From Smittia aterrima (taxonomy: Eukaryota; Arthropoda; Insecta; Diptera; Chironomidae), in NCBI GenBank assembly GCA_033063855.1, contig CP093830.1:5394854-5458853 (forward strand): a stretch of 64,000 bases of DNA. Direction: 5' to 3'. The notes below the pieces were generated by a model. The model saw only the letters and a list, made by a program, of their open reading frames with translations. It did not search any database and was not told the origin of the DNA. Made by a program: the position numbers and the translations under genes. Positions 54,871 through 64,000 of the stretch are shown here, piece by piece (positions within the stretch are counted from its first letter, which is position 1; each line of letters opens with the position of its first letter).

Positions 54871-57800
54871 GTAAGTAGAGCTCAATAAACTTTCTGTTTA
54901 ATCGTGAATAGTCAGCGACCGGCCAAGCATTGGATTAATTATAATGGTTAGATCCAATCTAAAGATAACGATCATGACTTTACCTATTAAAATATATTTT
55001 TCAGCTCGGAACTTTGTCTGTGTTCCTTTTAAGAGATGTTTGATGTTCTCTTTTCATTTCTGTCGATTAGATAAAAAAAATAAAAGCAAGGAAAGGTAGA
55101 AACACGAAAAACTCATTTATGGTCGTTTCGTTTGTCGCTCGAGTCGATGTAATGTGAAAAAAAGCCTCGGCTATGCGTTTAAGAAAGAAGGTTAAGATCA
55201 CACAGAAATGTTATTAGATTAATAATGTCGGTCACTTCTTCTCGTTCTTCTCTGAGTTTAAAGATTGATTGGGCTGAGGCGAAAATCGTTCTCAAACCAA
55301 ATTAAAAGAAAACATGAATTGCCGTTTGATGTTGGATGAGAATCAAGAGAATTACAAAGTTCCTCTAATGTGCTTCGTGACGTTCTTCACTCGAAAATTG
55401 ATCTCAACTCTTATTTCGTTAAATTTCTGTCTCGGTAAACTTGAATCGGGCCTCGAAGAATTAATGACATAATTTTTATGCCCGCTCTGAGCGATCGTCG
55501 GATGAAAAGCGATTGTTGCTACTTTATGATCCGAAATTAATACAAAACAGCCAAACCGTAAAAGGAATAACAATAAAAACCAAAGGCTTTTCTAATAAAA
55601 CGTCCCGAGAAGAGCTTTTCCTGCTTCCTTTTCGCCGGTCGCTGCCTTTTTCGTCATAAAATTAAAAGAATTTTTTGAAACGGCATCGACATAAAAAGGA
55701 TTTTTTTTCTTCCCTCAATCTTCTGACCTTTCTCTGTTCGCTTATTCTTGTTCGGTCGAGTGGCTTGCACGAGTAAAAATATTTCTTTCGATCTCTTTAT
55801 GTTAAGAGTCGGCATTTTTTTTTTGATTCAAGTGGTCAATATTAGTTCGAGGCATTATGCTTGGCAATTCTTACAATTTTGTCGTTTTTTGAATTAAAGG
55901 AAGCGGAACGGTCAGGACAAGGACCATCAAGGCAAATGGGATAGACACACGAAGGAATCACTTCGGGATGCGATGAAAATTGAACTTCCGATTGTCGCTC
56001 GTTTTCGTTTCAACTTCACCCTGACATTACAATTTACTTCTGATTTATGGCTTTTCTTCTTCGAAAGTTAATTCCACGATTTGCGGGAAAATTTCATTCC
56101 TGAACGTCCCAGGGCAATTTACCTCTCGAGCACGAACGAAATATTTTTTCGTTTTCGTTTGGGGCCTTTCAAATCAAGAATTCCACTCACCTCGAAATTA
56201 TAATTTCAGGAAGAAAAAAATATCCTCTAGTTGATTAGACTTTCAACTACTTCGTCAGGGTTTGGTTTGATTTCACAAATTTATCGGAAACTTCAGTTTC
56301 AATTCGTTGCTATTTCAATCATTCAATGACAGTCGACCACTTTGAATTCCTTTTTATTTTATTTTATTTCATTTATTTCCACAGTAAAATCATCGAATTT
56401 ATTTTCAGGCTTAGCATTCACTTTAATTTGTTTAACCTCTTCGTGATCAACATTTCCACAATTTGCACAATCAATTTCTCTCTTGAAATGAATTTGTTAT
56501 TTCAACTCGAGGCTTCGTCAATATTTGCACCTGTTTTTGTTTTATTTTTGTCGAAGAATATTTGAATATTCAAAATATTTCACGACCGGAAAAAAGTGGC
56601 AGCAGCGGCAATGACAAGTGGCGCACTTTAAGTTTGTTTGGCTATCGACACACCAGAAAAAAATCTCCGATTTACATTTAAATTAATTTCGGCTTCGTTT
56701 GGTGTGAGATCTCACCACGTTTCTTTCTTTAATTTACGGTTGACAAATTTTATATTAATATTTATATATTTTCAGATATTTTCCATGAATCACTAATGAA
56801 CTTTATTCCTTTGCTTCATTCAAGTGTGAATAAATTTTCTTGACTTTTCACGAATCGCAGAGAACGACAAAGCACGTCTACCATTGCCGACCGAGACTTC
56901 TAAACTGAACTGCACGACCAAACGAAGAATTGTTTTGGATAATTTTCAGAAGAGACACAACAGAGACGAATATTCCCGTGTCGCTCTCTCGATTTTCAAT
57001 GCTCAACGTCGAGGCGAACGAAAAACATAAACAAAACTTCCAATGAAGAGTTTCCTTCATGCAATGGCTTGAAAGAGCGTTCGTCTCTCTCGTGCCACTG
57101 GAAATTCGACTTACTAGATTTCTTGTGAACACTCGAGAGAGAGTGAAATGAAATTGTTCAAATATCTCGGAAATATCTCGATGAATGCCGACGTTTAAAA
57201 GGACCATAGGTCAGTATCCTTATTTATTGATTGGTTGTTTTTATATTTAGCAATCCATGTCAGAGTAGAGAACATTTTCTTGGCACCTTCTTCGCATCGG
57301 CTATATTTGATAACTTAATGAACTAGCTTTCGAGATCAAACATCAAACCGGAGATTGAATGAGAATAAATAAATACAAATAGCCTGATTCCAATCAAGCA
57401 TGAACTGACGTCTCAACGAAGCTCCCACAAGAGTTGTTTCAGGTCTCAGACGATGCGGCGAGCATTTCTAATTCGCTCGAAGAAAATTTGTTCACAATGA
57501 AAGAATTTTTTGACTAAAACAATTGAGGGAATCATTGATAAATTGCGTGATATTGTAAATTATGTTTTCTTAGTTCAACATCGTTAGCCTCACAGTTGGA
57601 TTTAATTATTCAAACCATTCTTTACGATTAATTATCAACATTAATCATTCAGCGTCACCGAACTCATGAATTCTCCCTCTGTTGCTGCCAAAAGCCATTT
57701 CTAAAACCAACAGTTCCAATCAAAGTCTCCAGCCTTGTTAGTAAGCATTGTTCAACGGTTTTCATAATAAAATATCAGATTACCGAGCGATAGCAAAAAC

Positions 57801-59210
57801 TCTGAATGGGATTTATGATAAATGTTAAAACCACAAGCCGGGCAGATTATTTTTCAAGTTCATGCGGTTTCGGAAGGAGAAAGACACAGAGACGGGAATG
57901 TTGTTAATGACCCGGTAGAAGCCGACACAATAAACGAAGGGGTTTGATGCACCTTTTGACTGCATGTGCTGAGATTTTTTCTTTCCAGCTTGTGTAACAT
58001 TCAATTAAGGGATCTCGACAACTCAATAAACATTTGATACTTTGCAATGGAAATTGAATTGAACAATGAAAGAAATCAAAACATCAACTTTCGCCCGCAG
58101 TTAATGAAGCGAACAGAGACTTCCCAATGCAGACGACTTTTCTGGGAAATTCAATCTTTTACAAAGCCGCAATATGCAAAGCCGAAATGGAGCAACTGCA
58201 TGCGGATATCGAACGAGCGAGGGGTCCCTAATGAATCGCAGAGAAGAGACATAAAACGATGATTAATTCAAGAAACGAGGAGAAGATCTCTTCTGTGTTT
58301 TTATGACTCTACCAATCAATATTTAATTTATATTTCATCCCGTTTATAGCGAGATAAAAAAATATTATTTATGAATCAATTGAATCATAAAAAAGCGAGC
58401 GAAGAAGAATGATTCACTGTGAAAGGGTCTTCTTGCATATAAATGTCTCTCGCATGTTCCCCTTTTGGCACAGTCAACGATCCATTACATTTCAATAAGA
58501 AGTAAAAGAGAATAGTTATCGTGAATTTATCGCCTTTAGATTGCTTCTTCGAATTGCATTTTGATCCGCTACAATTATTGATCGTTACATCGTTACGAAG
58601 GAAATTTCGTCTCGCTTTCAACTTTGTCTAACTGATTCGACGACGACATAAAAAGTATAGCGAAATTACCGCAGCGATAACGTTTGTTACTCATGCAATG
58701 AATGCGAAGTGCTGTTTGCTTTAACAGCGAGTAAATTACTAAAGCGAGTGGAGTGATAACGCAAGGTTAGAACCTTTTTTTTCACTCGCTGTCACGACGA
58801 TGATAAATAATAAGTTTATTGCCTCGAAAAAAAAAAACGAACAAGCACAAAAAATAGTCGAATAACTCGATTGAGAGAATTTTAAGGAAAAAACAAGAAC
58901 CGCGATGCTTCAACTTGTTAAACCTGTTGATAACTAATTTGCTGCAACGGAGTCGAGAGAAAATTATGATGCGACTTCTTCTTGTGAGTTATCGCCAATC
59001 ATTTCTGTCGAGAAAGTCAGAAAGCGGCCCAAGGCTAAGTGGCAATTGTTGCTTATACAGAATTGTGATTATACAGAATTCTCGAGAAGTCTCAACGTCG
59101 TAGAGAAATAAATCTCGTTCAAGTTGGTTCGAAAAGGAGAATAATTGTCAAATAAAAAAGTTTGGGAGAACTTCTCGCGATTCAATTTCGAAAATCGGGA
59201 GTGTAGACCG

Positions 59211-59246
59211 TATAAATATCGGACAGCCGGCTCAGAAATCATCAGT
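59211..59246 (+). promoter_or_regulatory. TATA box and initiator of glycine-rich gene A
   Basis: TATAAATA at 59211-59218 is followed by a TCAGT initiator at 59242-59246. The presumed +1 A at 59244 lies 33 nt after the first T of the TATA box and gives a 5' UTR of only about 21 nt. The paralogous gene B has the same layout. Confidence 0.75.
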
Positions 59247-59264
59247 TTCTTTCCTTAATTCATA

Positions 59265-59724
59265 ATGAAATTCTTCGTCGTGCTTTTCGCTATCATCGCT
59301 GCAGCTTTGGCTGCCCCTCAATACGGAGGTGGAGGATTCGGAGGATCAGGTGAGATTAAAAGTGAAGTGAAGTTGAAGAATAAATTTGACTTGTGAAATT
59401 CTCTTAGCCGCTAACGCTGGAGCTTCATCGCAAACCTTCAACCAAGGAGGAGGATTCGGAGGACATCCAGGATTCGGAGGAGGTGGCCTCTCAGGCGCAT
59501 CTTCAAACGCAGCTGCTAGCAGCCAATCTTTCAACCAAGTGAGTTAAAGATTTTGAGTCGCTTTAAAAATGTGTCTAAATAAAAATTCTTCACAGGGAGG
59601 AGGATTCAGCCCATACGGAGGTGGCGGTGTCTCAGGCTCAGCTGCTAACGCTGCTGCTTCATCACAAAGCTTCAACCAACAACAACCAGGATTCGGAGGT
59701 GGATACGGAGGATTCCATGGTTAA
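59265..59724 (+). CDS. Small secreted glycine-rich protein A
   Basis: Three exons are seen: 59265-59349, 59408-59538 and 59596-59724. Introns are GT-AG of 58 and 57 nt, in phase 1 and phase 0. The exons sum to 345 nt, giving 114 aa. The first 17 residues (MKFFVVLFAI...ALA) are a signal peptide, followed by APQYGGG. The mature part has no globular domain. It alternates GGGFGG-type glycine stretches with three copies of a block close to SGSAANAAASSQSFNQ and ends in GGFHG. The pattern of Gly-rich loops and Ala/Ser blocks resembles silk-like, cuticular or secreted structural proteins. Some glycine-rich insect peptides are antimicrobial instead. I do not recognise a named family, so function is open. 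Gene B, about 830 bp downstream on the same strand, is a clear paralogue with the same signal peptide, block and C-terminus. A degenerate copy of the last 70 bp follows the stop codon. Confidence 0.88.
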
Positions 59725-59796
59725 ATCTTCATCGCAAAGCTGCAACCAACAACAACCAGAATTCGGAGGTTGATACGAAGGATTCCATGGTTAAAT
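59657..59796 (+). repeat. 70-bp tandem duplication across the stop of gene A
   Basis: Unit 1 (59657-59726) covers the last 22 codons, the stop and two bases. Unit 2 (59727-59796) follows it without a gap. I count five substitutions in 70 bp and no indels. In the frame of the original, four of them change a residue, one of these creating TGA from GGA, and one is silent. The second unit is thus non-coding, in the 3' UTR. Confidence 0.92.
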
Positions 59797-59814
59797 TTGT
59801 ATTAAACTAAATCA

Positions 59815-59820
59815 AATAAA
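59815..59820 (+). terminator. Polyadenylation signal of gene A
   Basis: AATAAA about 90 nt after the stop codon and shortly after the duplicated 70-bp unit. Confidence 0.8.
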
Positions 59821-60497
59821 TGACTTAGCGACTAAAAACTAAAAAGATTTTTAAAGTATTCTACTTATTCCTTCCCAACAAACTCTCAAATTACAGGTTT
59901 TTTTTGCGTATGAGCTAAGTCGGAAATCTCAATCTTGTCGTTGCTAGGGAAAGTTAATCTTCAACCGATTATTTCCACTTTAATCTTTTTTCGTTTCAAT
60001 TCTCGTTAAATGAGTGGGAAGAAGATCTTATGAGATAGAGACGATATTTAATCTTTTCGGATATGCAAAGGAAATTGCTTCAGACAGCAAATATCTTTAA
60101 GTTGACGGCAGTTCTCTGACTTCTTACAGAGTAACAACTATAAGAGACCAGGAGTTCATGAAATTATTTGCACAAATTGATTTTTACTTATCACACGAAG
60201 TTTATTCTGTAAAATAAGAAAAACCCAAACAAAATTCTTGGTAAAATATTTTGTCTTATCTTTGGGAAAATTTGAATTTTTTGTGACGGTAATAACTTTT
60301 CTTGGTATTTGCATTTAATGTTCACTTGACCCTTTAATATTTCATGGGAAGTTCGCTTGAGATTAAATGACGACATTTTTAAGAAGTCTACGTGAAGATG
60401 AAATTTCTCTCGTTCGCATTAGTTTCGAATTGGAGCTTAAATTTAAATTTCATCAAGAGAGCTAAGCTCCAGCATATTTTCGAAGATTGGAAATTTG
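59821..60497. other. Spacer between the two glycine-rich genes
   Basis: About 680 bp. No exon or repeat is seen apart from ordinary AT-rich sequence. It should contain the 3' end of gene A and the upstream promoter of gene B. Confidence 0.6.
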
Positions 60498-60533
60498 TAT
60501 AAATATCCATTGCGCTGAGAAATTAGATTCATT
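60498..60533 (+). promoter_or_regulatory. TATA box and initiator of glycine-rich gene B
   Basis: TATAAATA at 60498-60505 and a TTCATT initiator-like site with A at 60531 give the same 33-nt spacing as in gene A. The two promoters share GTATAAATATC and, a little downstream, CT(C/G)AGAAAT, so the promoter was duplicated with the gene. Confidence 0.7.
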
Positions 60534-60552
60534 CGTTAATTAATTTTCCATC

Positions 60553-61263
60553 ATGAAATTCTTTGTTGTGCTTTTCGCTATTATTGTCGCTGCTCTTGCT
60601 GCTCCTCAATACGGTAAAAAAAATATTTAAAAAATATTTTTGGTGCAGGTTTTTAAAGTATTTTGTCTAAAGGAGGAGGAGGTCATCATGGAGGAGGAGG
60701 TTTCGGAGGGGGTCACCATGGGGGTGGTGGTCATCACGGAGGAGGTAATTAACTGATAATAATATTCAAAAAAAATTACTAATAAATTATTTAATTATTA
60801 TTACTTTCTAAGGATTCGGAGGGGGCGGCCATGGAGGAGCTCAACCTTATGGAGGAGGCGGCTTCGGCCAATCGGGCTCAGCTGCTAACGCTGCTGCTGG
60901 TGCTCAATCATTCAACCAAGGAGGAGGTAAAGATCTTCACTAATTTAATAAAATCTTATTAAGTATTTCTTTTTGCAAGGAGGATTTGGAGGAGGTCTCT
61001 CAGGCTCGGCTGCAAACGCTGGTGCTTCATCCCAATCATTCAACCAAGGAGGAGGTAGATTTCTTTACTAATATTATAAAAAAGTTATTTAATAATTCTT
61101 TTTGCAAGGAGGATATGGAGGTGGTCTCTCAGGCTCTGCTGCTAACGCTGCTGCTTCATCCCAATCATTCAACCAAGGAGGTAATGAAACTCTCTGACTT
61201 TCCAAGATTTAAAAATACAATTTTTATTTATTATTCTTTTCTTAAGGAGGCTTCCACGGTTAA
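60553..61263 (+). CDS. Small secreted glycine-rich protein B
   Basis: Six exons are seen: 60553-60613, 60673-60744, 60813-60926, 60980-61054, 61109-61180 and 61247-61263. They sum to 411 nt, giving 136 aa. All five introns are 53-68 nt and phase 1, so each internal exon is a symmetric module. The first-intron acceptor at 60672 is chosen because the CAG at 60647-60649 would lead straight to a stop. The product starts with MKFFVVLFAIIVAALAAPQY, a signal peptide plus four residues. Exon 2 encodes a Gly/His stretch with three HH pairs. Exons 3, 4 and 5 each encode a glycine stretch plus a block like SGSAANAAASSQSFNQ. Exon 6 gives the GGFHG end shared with gene A. Exons 4 and 5 and the introns before them are nearly identical, which shows recent module duplication. 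The role is unknown: a structural (silk-like or cuticular) or glycine-rich defence peptide are the main options. The His pairs could bind metal ions. Confidence 0.87.
60927..61180 (+). repeat. Tandem duplication of an intron-exon module in gene B
   Basis: Module 1 is intron 3 plus exon 4 (60927-61054) and module 2 is intron 4 plus exon 5 (61055-61180). The introns, 53 and 54 nt, share ACTAAT near their middle and end in CTTTTTGCAAG. The exons differ at only a handful of sites plus one 3-nt length difference at the 3' end. The module is about 127 bp long. Confidence 0.88.
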
Positions 61264-61298
61264 ACTTTTAGTGAATTCAAAACAAAATGAAATACCTA

Positions 61299-61304
61299 AA
61301 TAAA
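61299..61304 (+). terminator. Polyadenylation signal of gene B
   Basis: AATAAA 36 nt after the stop codon. Confidence 0.8.
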
Positions 61305-63235
61305 GTGATTTTTTAAAAAAGATTCAATTTTTTTATTCATGTCACAATTGTGTGATTGCTGGAATTTTTTATAAATACATTTCTAAATCAATATTCTTAT
61401 GTGCGTCACTTCACCGTTATCTTTTGGATATAATAAAACATTCACGAGTTCAATATAACGAACCAACTTTGTTATCAAATATTTCTCACGATGCACAAAC
61501 TAATTGAACCCTTTAGTGAATGTTGGGTGTTACGTCAGATTGAACTTTATGCTCTGTTTATGTTTGTTCGCTGATTAGAGGCAAAGCTTGCGTCAGAGCT
61601 TTTAATCAAAAACGAAAGATAACTTCAGAGGATGAATAAACGTCTTCAAGGCAATTTTTTATCGTTTAGAAAATTTTCACGACAATTTCGGCTTTAACAA
61701 TATTTATGTTTGCACTCATTCGCAAGAATGGATTTGTCGTAGATGGTTCTTTATATTTGTAATCCGCGCTCTAAAGATAATTTGCCAATTGCTTTGTTAG
61801 TTGCTTTCGCCACCGATAACCTCTGATCATCTCGGACCGCTTTAATATTTTTTGCCAAATCAATTTCAATCACGTAGGCACAGCATTCGGGCCACTGATA
61901 AGAAGTCAAGGCTGTCGAAGAAAAAAAAGTTTTTCAGTTTTGACATTGACTTTGAATTACTCTTGAACACGAGCTGAGAGAATTGAGAGATTTTTTTTCA
62001 TGAGGCATTTGGTCATAAGTTTAATGATTTATTACAAATTATTAATGGGAATCCATGACGATTTATAAGTTAGGAAATAAGTTTGAAGATTAAATACAAT
62101 TAAAAAATATTTCAAATTTCCCGCGCTTTGCGACTTCTGAACGAACTCAAAATTCTTTGCGTGCGTTCAGTGTTCTCTGCAAAAAAGATAAACAAAACGA
62201 AGAAATATTTAGAAAATCGAAATTACCGTGATATTATGCATTAAAGAGAGTAGAAAGTAGACGAATAAGAGTTAGCAAGATTAGTTTGTTACCATAGAAA
62301 TCAATTAATTTCAATATGTGGCCAATTGTGTTGAGTGTAAGTGAAAAACTTTGTGAAATTCAGTTGATACCTTCTTGCTGAATCAACAAGAATTTTAATA
62401 TTTGTTTACCTCATTGAATAAGCATGAGATAAGAGGTTGTTATAGTGGAATGATAAGAGATAAATGTGTCTTATATTCTGTAGGAAGTTAAAGTTAATTC
62501 CAAAGCCGAACAACGTAGCGCGAATGTGAAATATAAAACACCGGATGTTAGGCAGAGAAACAAAAGGAATTAGATTACATTTCAGTTTTTATTCGAGATT
62601 CTTTTTTGAGTCAGATAAAAAATTAGTTTCACTTTTTGTTAGTTTTTATTTCATTTAATTTGACAAGGCGCGAACAATGGAGCTTATTAACATTCTCTGA
62701 TGAAACTGAATGATTCTACAAAGTAGAACCATTGTTATTGACATCGAATCGAAATGGTATGAAGGAAAGTTTTAGTGACAAAGAACATGCTACAAATGAA
62801 TAGTTCATCATCAACTCAATGTCAGTAATATTGATTTTGACTTCGTGTTCAGTTAAAAATATCATAGCTTCTCGCGTTAAATATTTTATCAAAGAGACGT
62901 GTAAGTTGTCTCTGTTCTCTGCCTAACATAAAACGATAACAAATTCTGCATAGTTATATTTATAATGTCCATTACGTGTAGTAATGTAATAATAGACAGC
63001 GATTTTCCGGTTAGCTAAGCAACAGTTTTTTAATAACTCAATTTCGCTAATGTGACCGATATGAAGCTATTGTTCGTCACAAGGCGAAAATTAAATAGAA
63101 CATTTGAAGTTAAAATTACTCAAAGCACTCATTGAGTTTCTATTGACTTTCCAGACAGGGTTTAGATTTCAAGCTGACTTTTGAATAAGTTCATGTTGAC
63201 GACGAATCGAGCGATTACGCGGACAACTAAAGAAA
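61305..63235. other. Spacer between gene B and the galactosyltransferase gene
   Basis: About 1.9 kb with no supported exon. A 15-bp inverted repeat (62545-62559 and 62915-62929) is seen. No TATA box is recognised near the galactosyltransferase start, which would fit a housekeeping-type promoter within the last few hundred bases. Confidence 0.55.
62545..62929. repeat. 15-bp inverted repeat enclosing about 355 bp
   Basis: ATGTTAGGCAGAGAA at 62545-62559 is the exact reverse complement of TTCTCTGCCTAACAT at 62915-62929. The match does not extend far on either side and no target-site duplication is visible, so a mobile-element origin is unproven. Confidence 0.5.
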
Positions 63236-63249
63236 ATGAAATTCAGTGA
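63193..63249 (+). promoter_or_regulatory. Upstream ORF overlapping the galactosyltransferase start
   Basis: An ATG at 63193 opens an 18-codon frame that ends at TGA 63247-63249, overlapping the main ATG (63236) in another frame. If the transcript starts upstream of 63193 this uORF would lower translation of the main frame. The transcription start is not known. Confidence 0.3.
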
Positions 63250-64000
63250 TGTGAAATATAAACTAATGAGCGGTGAGGGTAAGTTTGCTCAGCTGTCATT
63301 TCCAAATTTCTTATTAATGAAGTGAATTTCTGATAGTTCCTACACTTCGTTCTCATGGACAAGCAGCAAGAAAATTCAATGTCGTCACTTTGTTCTTCGG
63401 TGTTGCTTTGGGATTCTTTCTTGCAATTCTTATGGAGTTCTCACCAAGTCGCTCATGGTCGAAATCAGATTACGCTCCAATGCATGGCGATCCGCATGTT
63501 GGACATGATCTCTACGATGCAGTCGGGCCTGATGGAGATGTCGGGTTCCACGAGATTAATGATGATACTCACGCGCACGAGAATACCACCGTTGCCCGTC
63601 AGTTGTTCAACGAAGTTCGAATTCTCTGTTGGATTATGACGAGTCCAAAAAATCATAAGAAGAAAGCTATTCACGTAAAGAAAACTTGGGGCAAGCGATG
63701 CAATAAGCTCATTTTTATGAGTTCTGAAGTTGATCCCGATCTCGAGTCTGTCGCTTTGCCTGTGCAAGAAGGTCGAAACAATTTATGGGCGAAAACCAAA
63801 GAAGCCTTCAAATATGTCTACCAGAATCATCTTGACGATGCTGATTGGATCTTAAAGGCTGATGATGACACGTAAGTTTGTATTTCCTTTGAAATAAACC
63901 TCAATTCTAACTTTGATTCTTCAATAGCTACGTCGTCGTCGAGAACCTTCGCTATATGCTGTATCCATACTCATCTAGTCAACCAATCTACTTTGGTTGT
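63236..64000 (+). CDS. Core 1 beta-1,3-galactosyltransferase (C1GalT family), 5' part
   Basis: Partial: the gene runs off the right edge. Exons 63236-63278, 63337-63871 and 63928 to at least 64000 encode 217 residues so far. The start is the first in-frame ATG after a TGA at 63197-63199. The enzyme family adds galactose from UDP-Gal to GalNAc on Ser/Thr, making the core 1 O-glycan (T antigen) in the Golgi. Residues 29-47 are the signal-anchor of a type II membrane protein. A poorly conserved stem follows, with an NTT sequon at Asn97. The catalytic domain starts at about residue 105 with VRILCWIMTSP, then KKTWGKRCNKLIFMSS, both typical of C1GalT1. The metal-binding DDD motif is at residues 190-192 in KADDDTYVVVENL, and YFGC ends the visible part. 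Insects carry several C1GalT-like paralogues, so the exact orthologue and its acceptor are uncertain. No Cosmc-like loss of the DDD motif is seen. Confidence 0.93.

Larger units (their letters stand above)
41817..59210. other. Gene-free stretch upstream of the LRR gene
   Basis: About 17 kb with no supported coding exon. A CTACAG acceptor-like site on the minus strand shortly before the LRR start codon (about 41830-41840) hints at a spliced 5' UTR whose first exon could lie anywhere in this stretch. GA-rich simple repeats occur at 53443-53457 and 54858-54870, an AT-rich ATT/TAT stretch near 50630-50660, and copy 2 of the TGACATGTCA element at 44530-44550. Open frames of up to about 122 codons are unremarkable. 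By eye no tRNA or transposase is seen. Confidence 0.5.

Noticed and set aside
59346..59534. Proline-rich minus-strand frame
   Set aside because: Antisense of the glycine-rich exon 2 of gene A: Gly codons read as Pro on the other strand.
60986..61303. 105-codon frame running through two exons and introns of gene B
   Set aside because: It is a shifted frame of the repeated glycine-rich exons. Its internal repeat only mirrors the module duplication.
1..64000. tRNA, rRNA, CRISPR or transposase genes
   Set aside because: Looked for B-box-like GGTTCGA strings, regular spaced repeats and transposase-like frames. The few GGTTCGA hits (near 12027, 50839, 54702, 59128) lack an A box and cloverleaf partners, and nothing else was found by eye.

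Overview
The window looks like AT-rich nuclear DNA of an insect, most likely a fly-like (dipteran) species. The reasons are short GT-AG introns of mostly 50-90 nt, TATA/initiator promoters, AATAAA signals, a pancreatic-lipase-family gene with a short lid, an LRR transmembrane gene and a core 1 galactosyltransferase gene. There are no bacterial operons, rRNA genes or CRISPR arrays, and by eye no tRNA or recognisable transposase. The species cannot be fixed from sequence alone. Only five protein-coding genes can be supported, and they cover a small part of the 64 kb.

Layout: 1-14471 has no recognisable gene. 14744-15942 (+) is a five-exon secreted lipase of 323 aa with an intact Ser-Asp-His triad and a short lid. 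16027-38494 has no recognisable gene. 38495-41816 (-) is a three-exon, 731-aa single-pass LRR receptor-like protein with LRRNT and LRRCT caps and a glutamine-rich cytoplasmic tail. 41817-59210 has no recognisable gene and may hold 5' exons or regulatory DNA of the LRR gene. 59265-59724 and 60553-61263 (+) are two tandem, paralogous, intron-containing genes for small secreted glycine-rich proteins built from a repeated Ser/Ala/Asn/Gln block. 63236 to the window end (+) is the 5' part of a core 1 beta-1,3-galactosyltransferase gene (C1GalT family).

The neighbours do not form a pathway. The lipase and the glycine-rich proteins are secreted, the LRR protein is predicted at the plasma membrane, and the galactosyltransferase belongs to the Golgi. 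The most unusual locus is the glycine-rich pair. In the second gene, exons with their introns have been duplicated in tandem and all introns are phase 1. In the first gene a 70-bp tandem copy of the coding 3' end lies just after the stop codon. The large gene-free stretches on both sides of the LRR gene hold palindromes, a hairpin and a few short dispersed repeats that may be regulatory or relics of mobile DNA.

All exon boundaries were worked out by hand from splice consensus and frame continuity. For each complete gene the exon lengths sum to a multiple of three. No database search was run.
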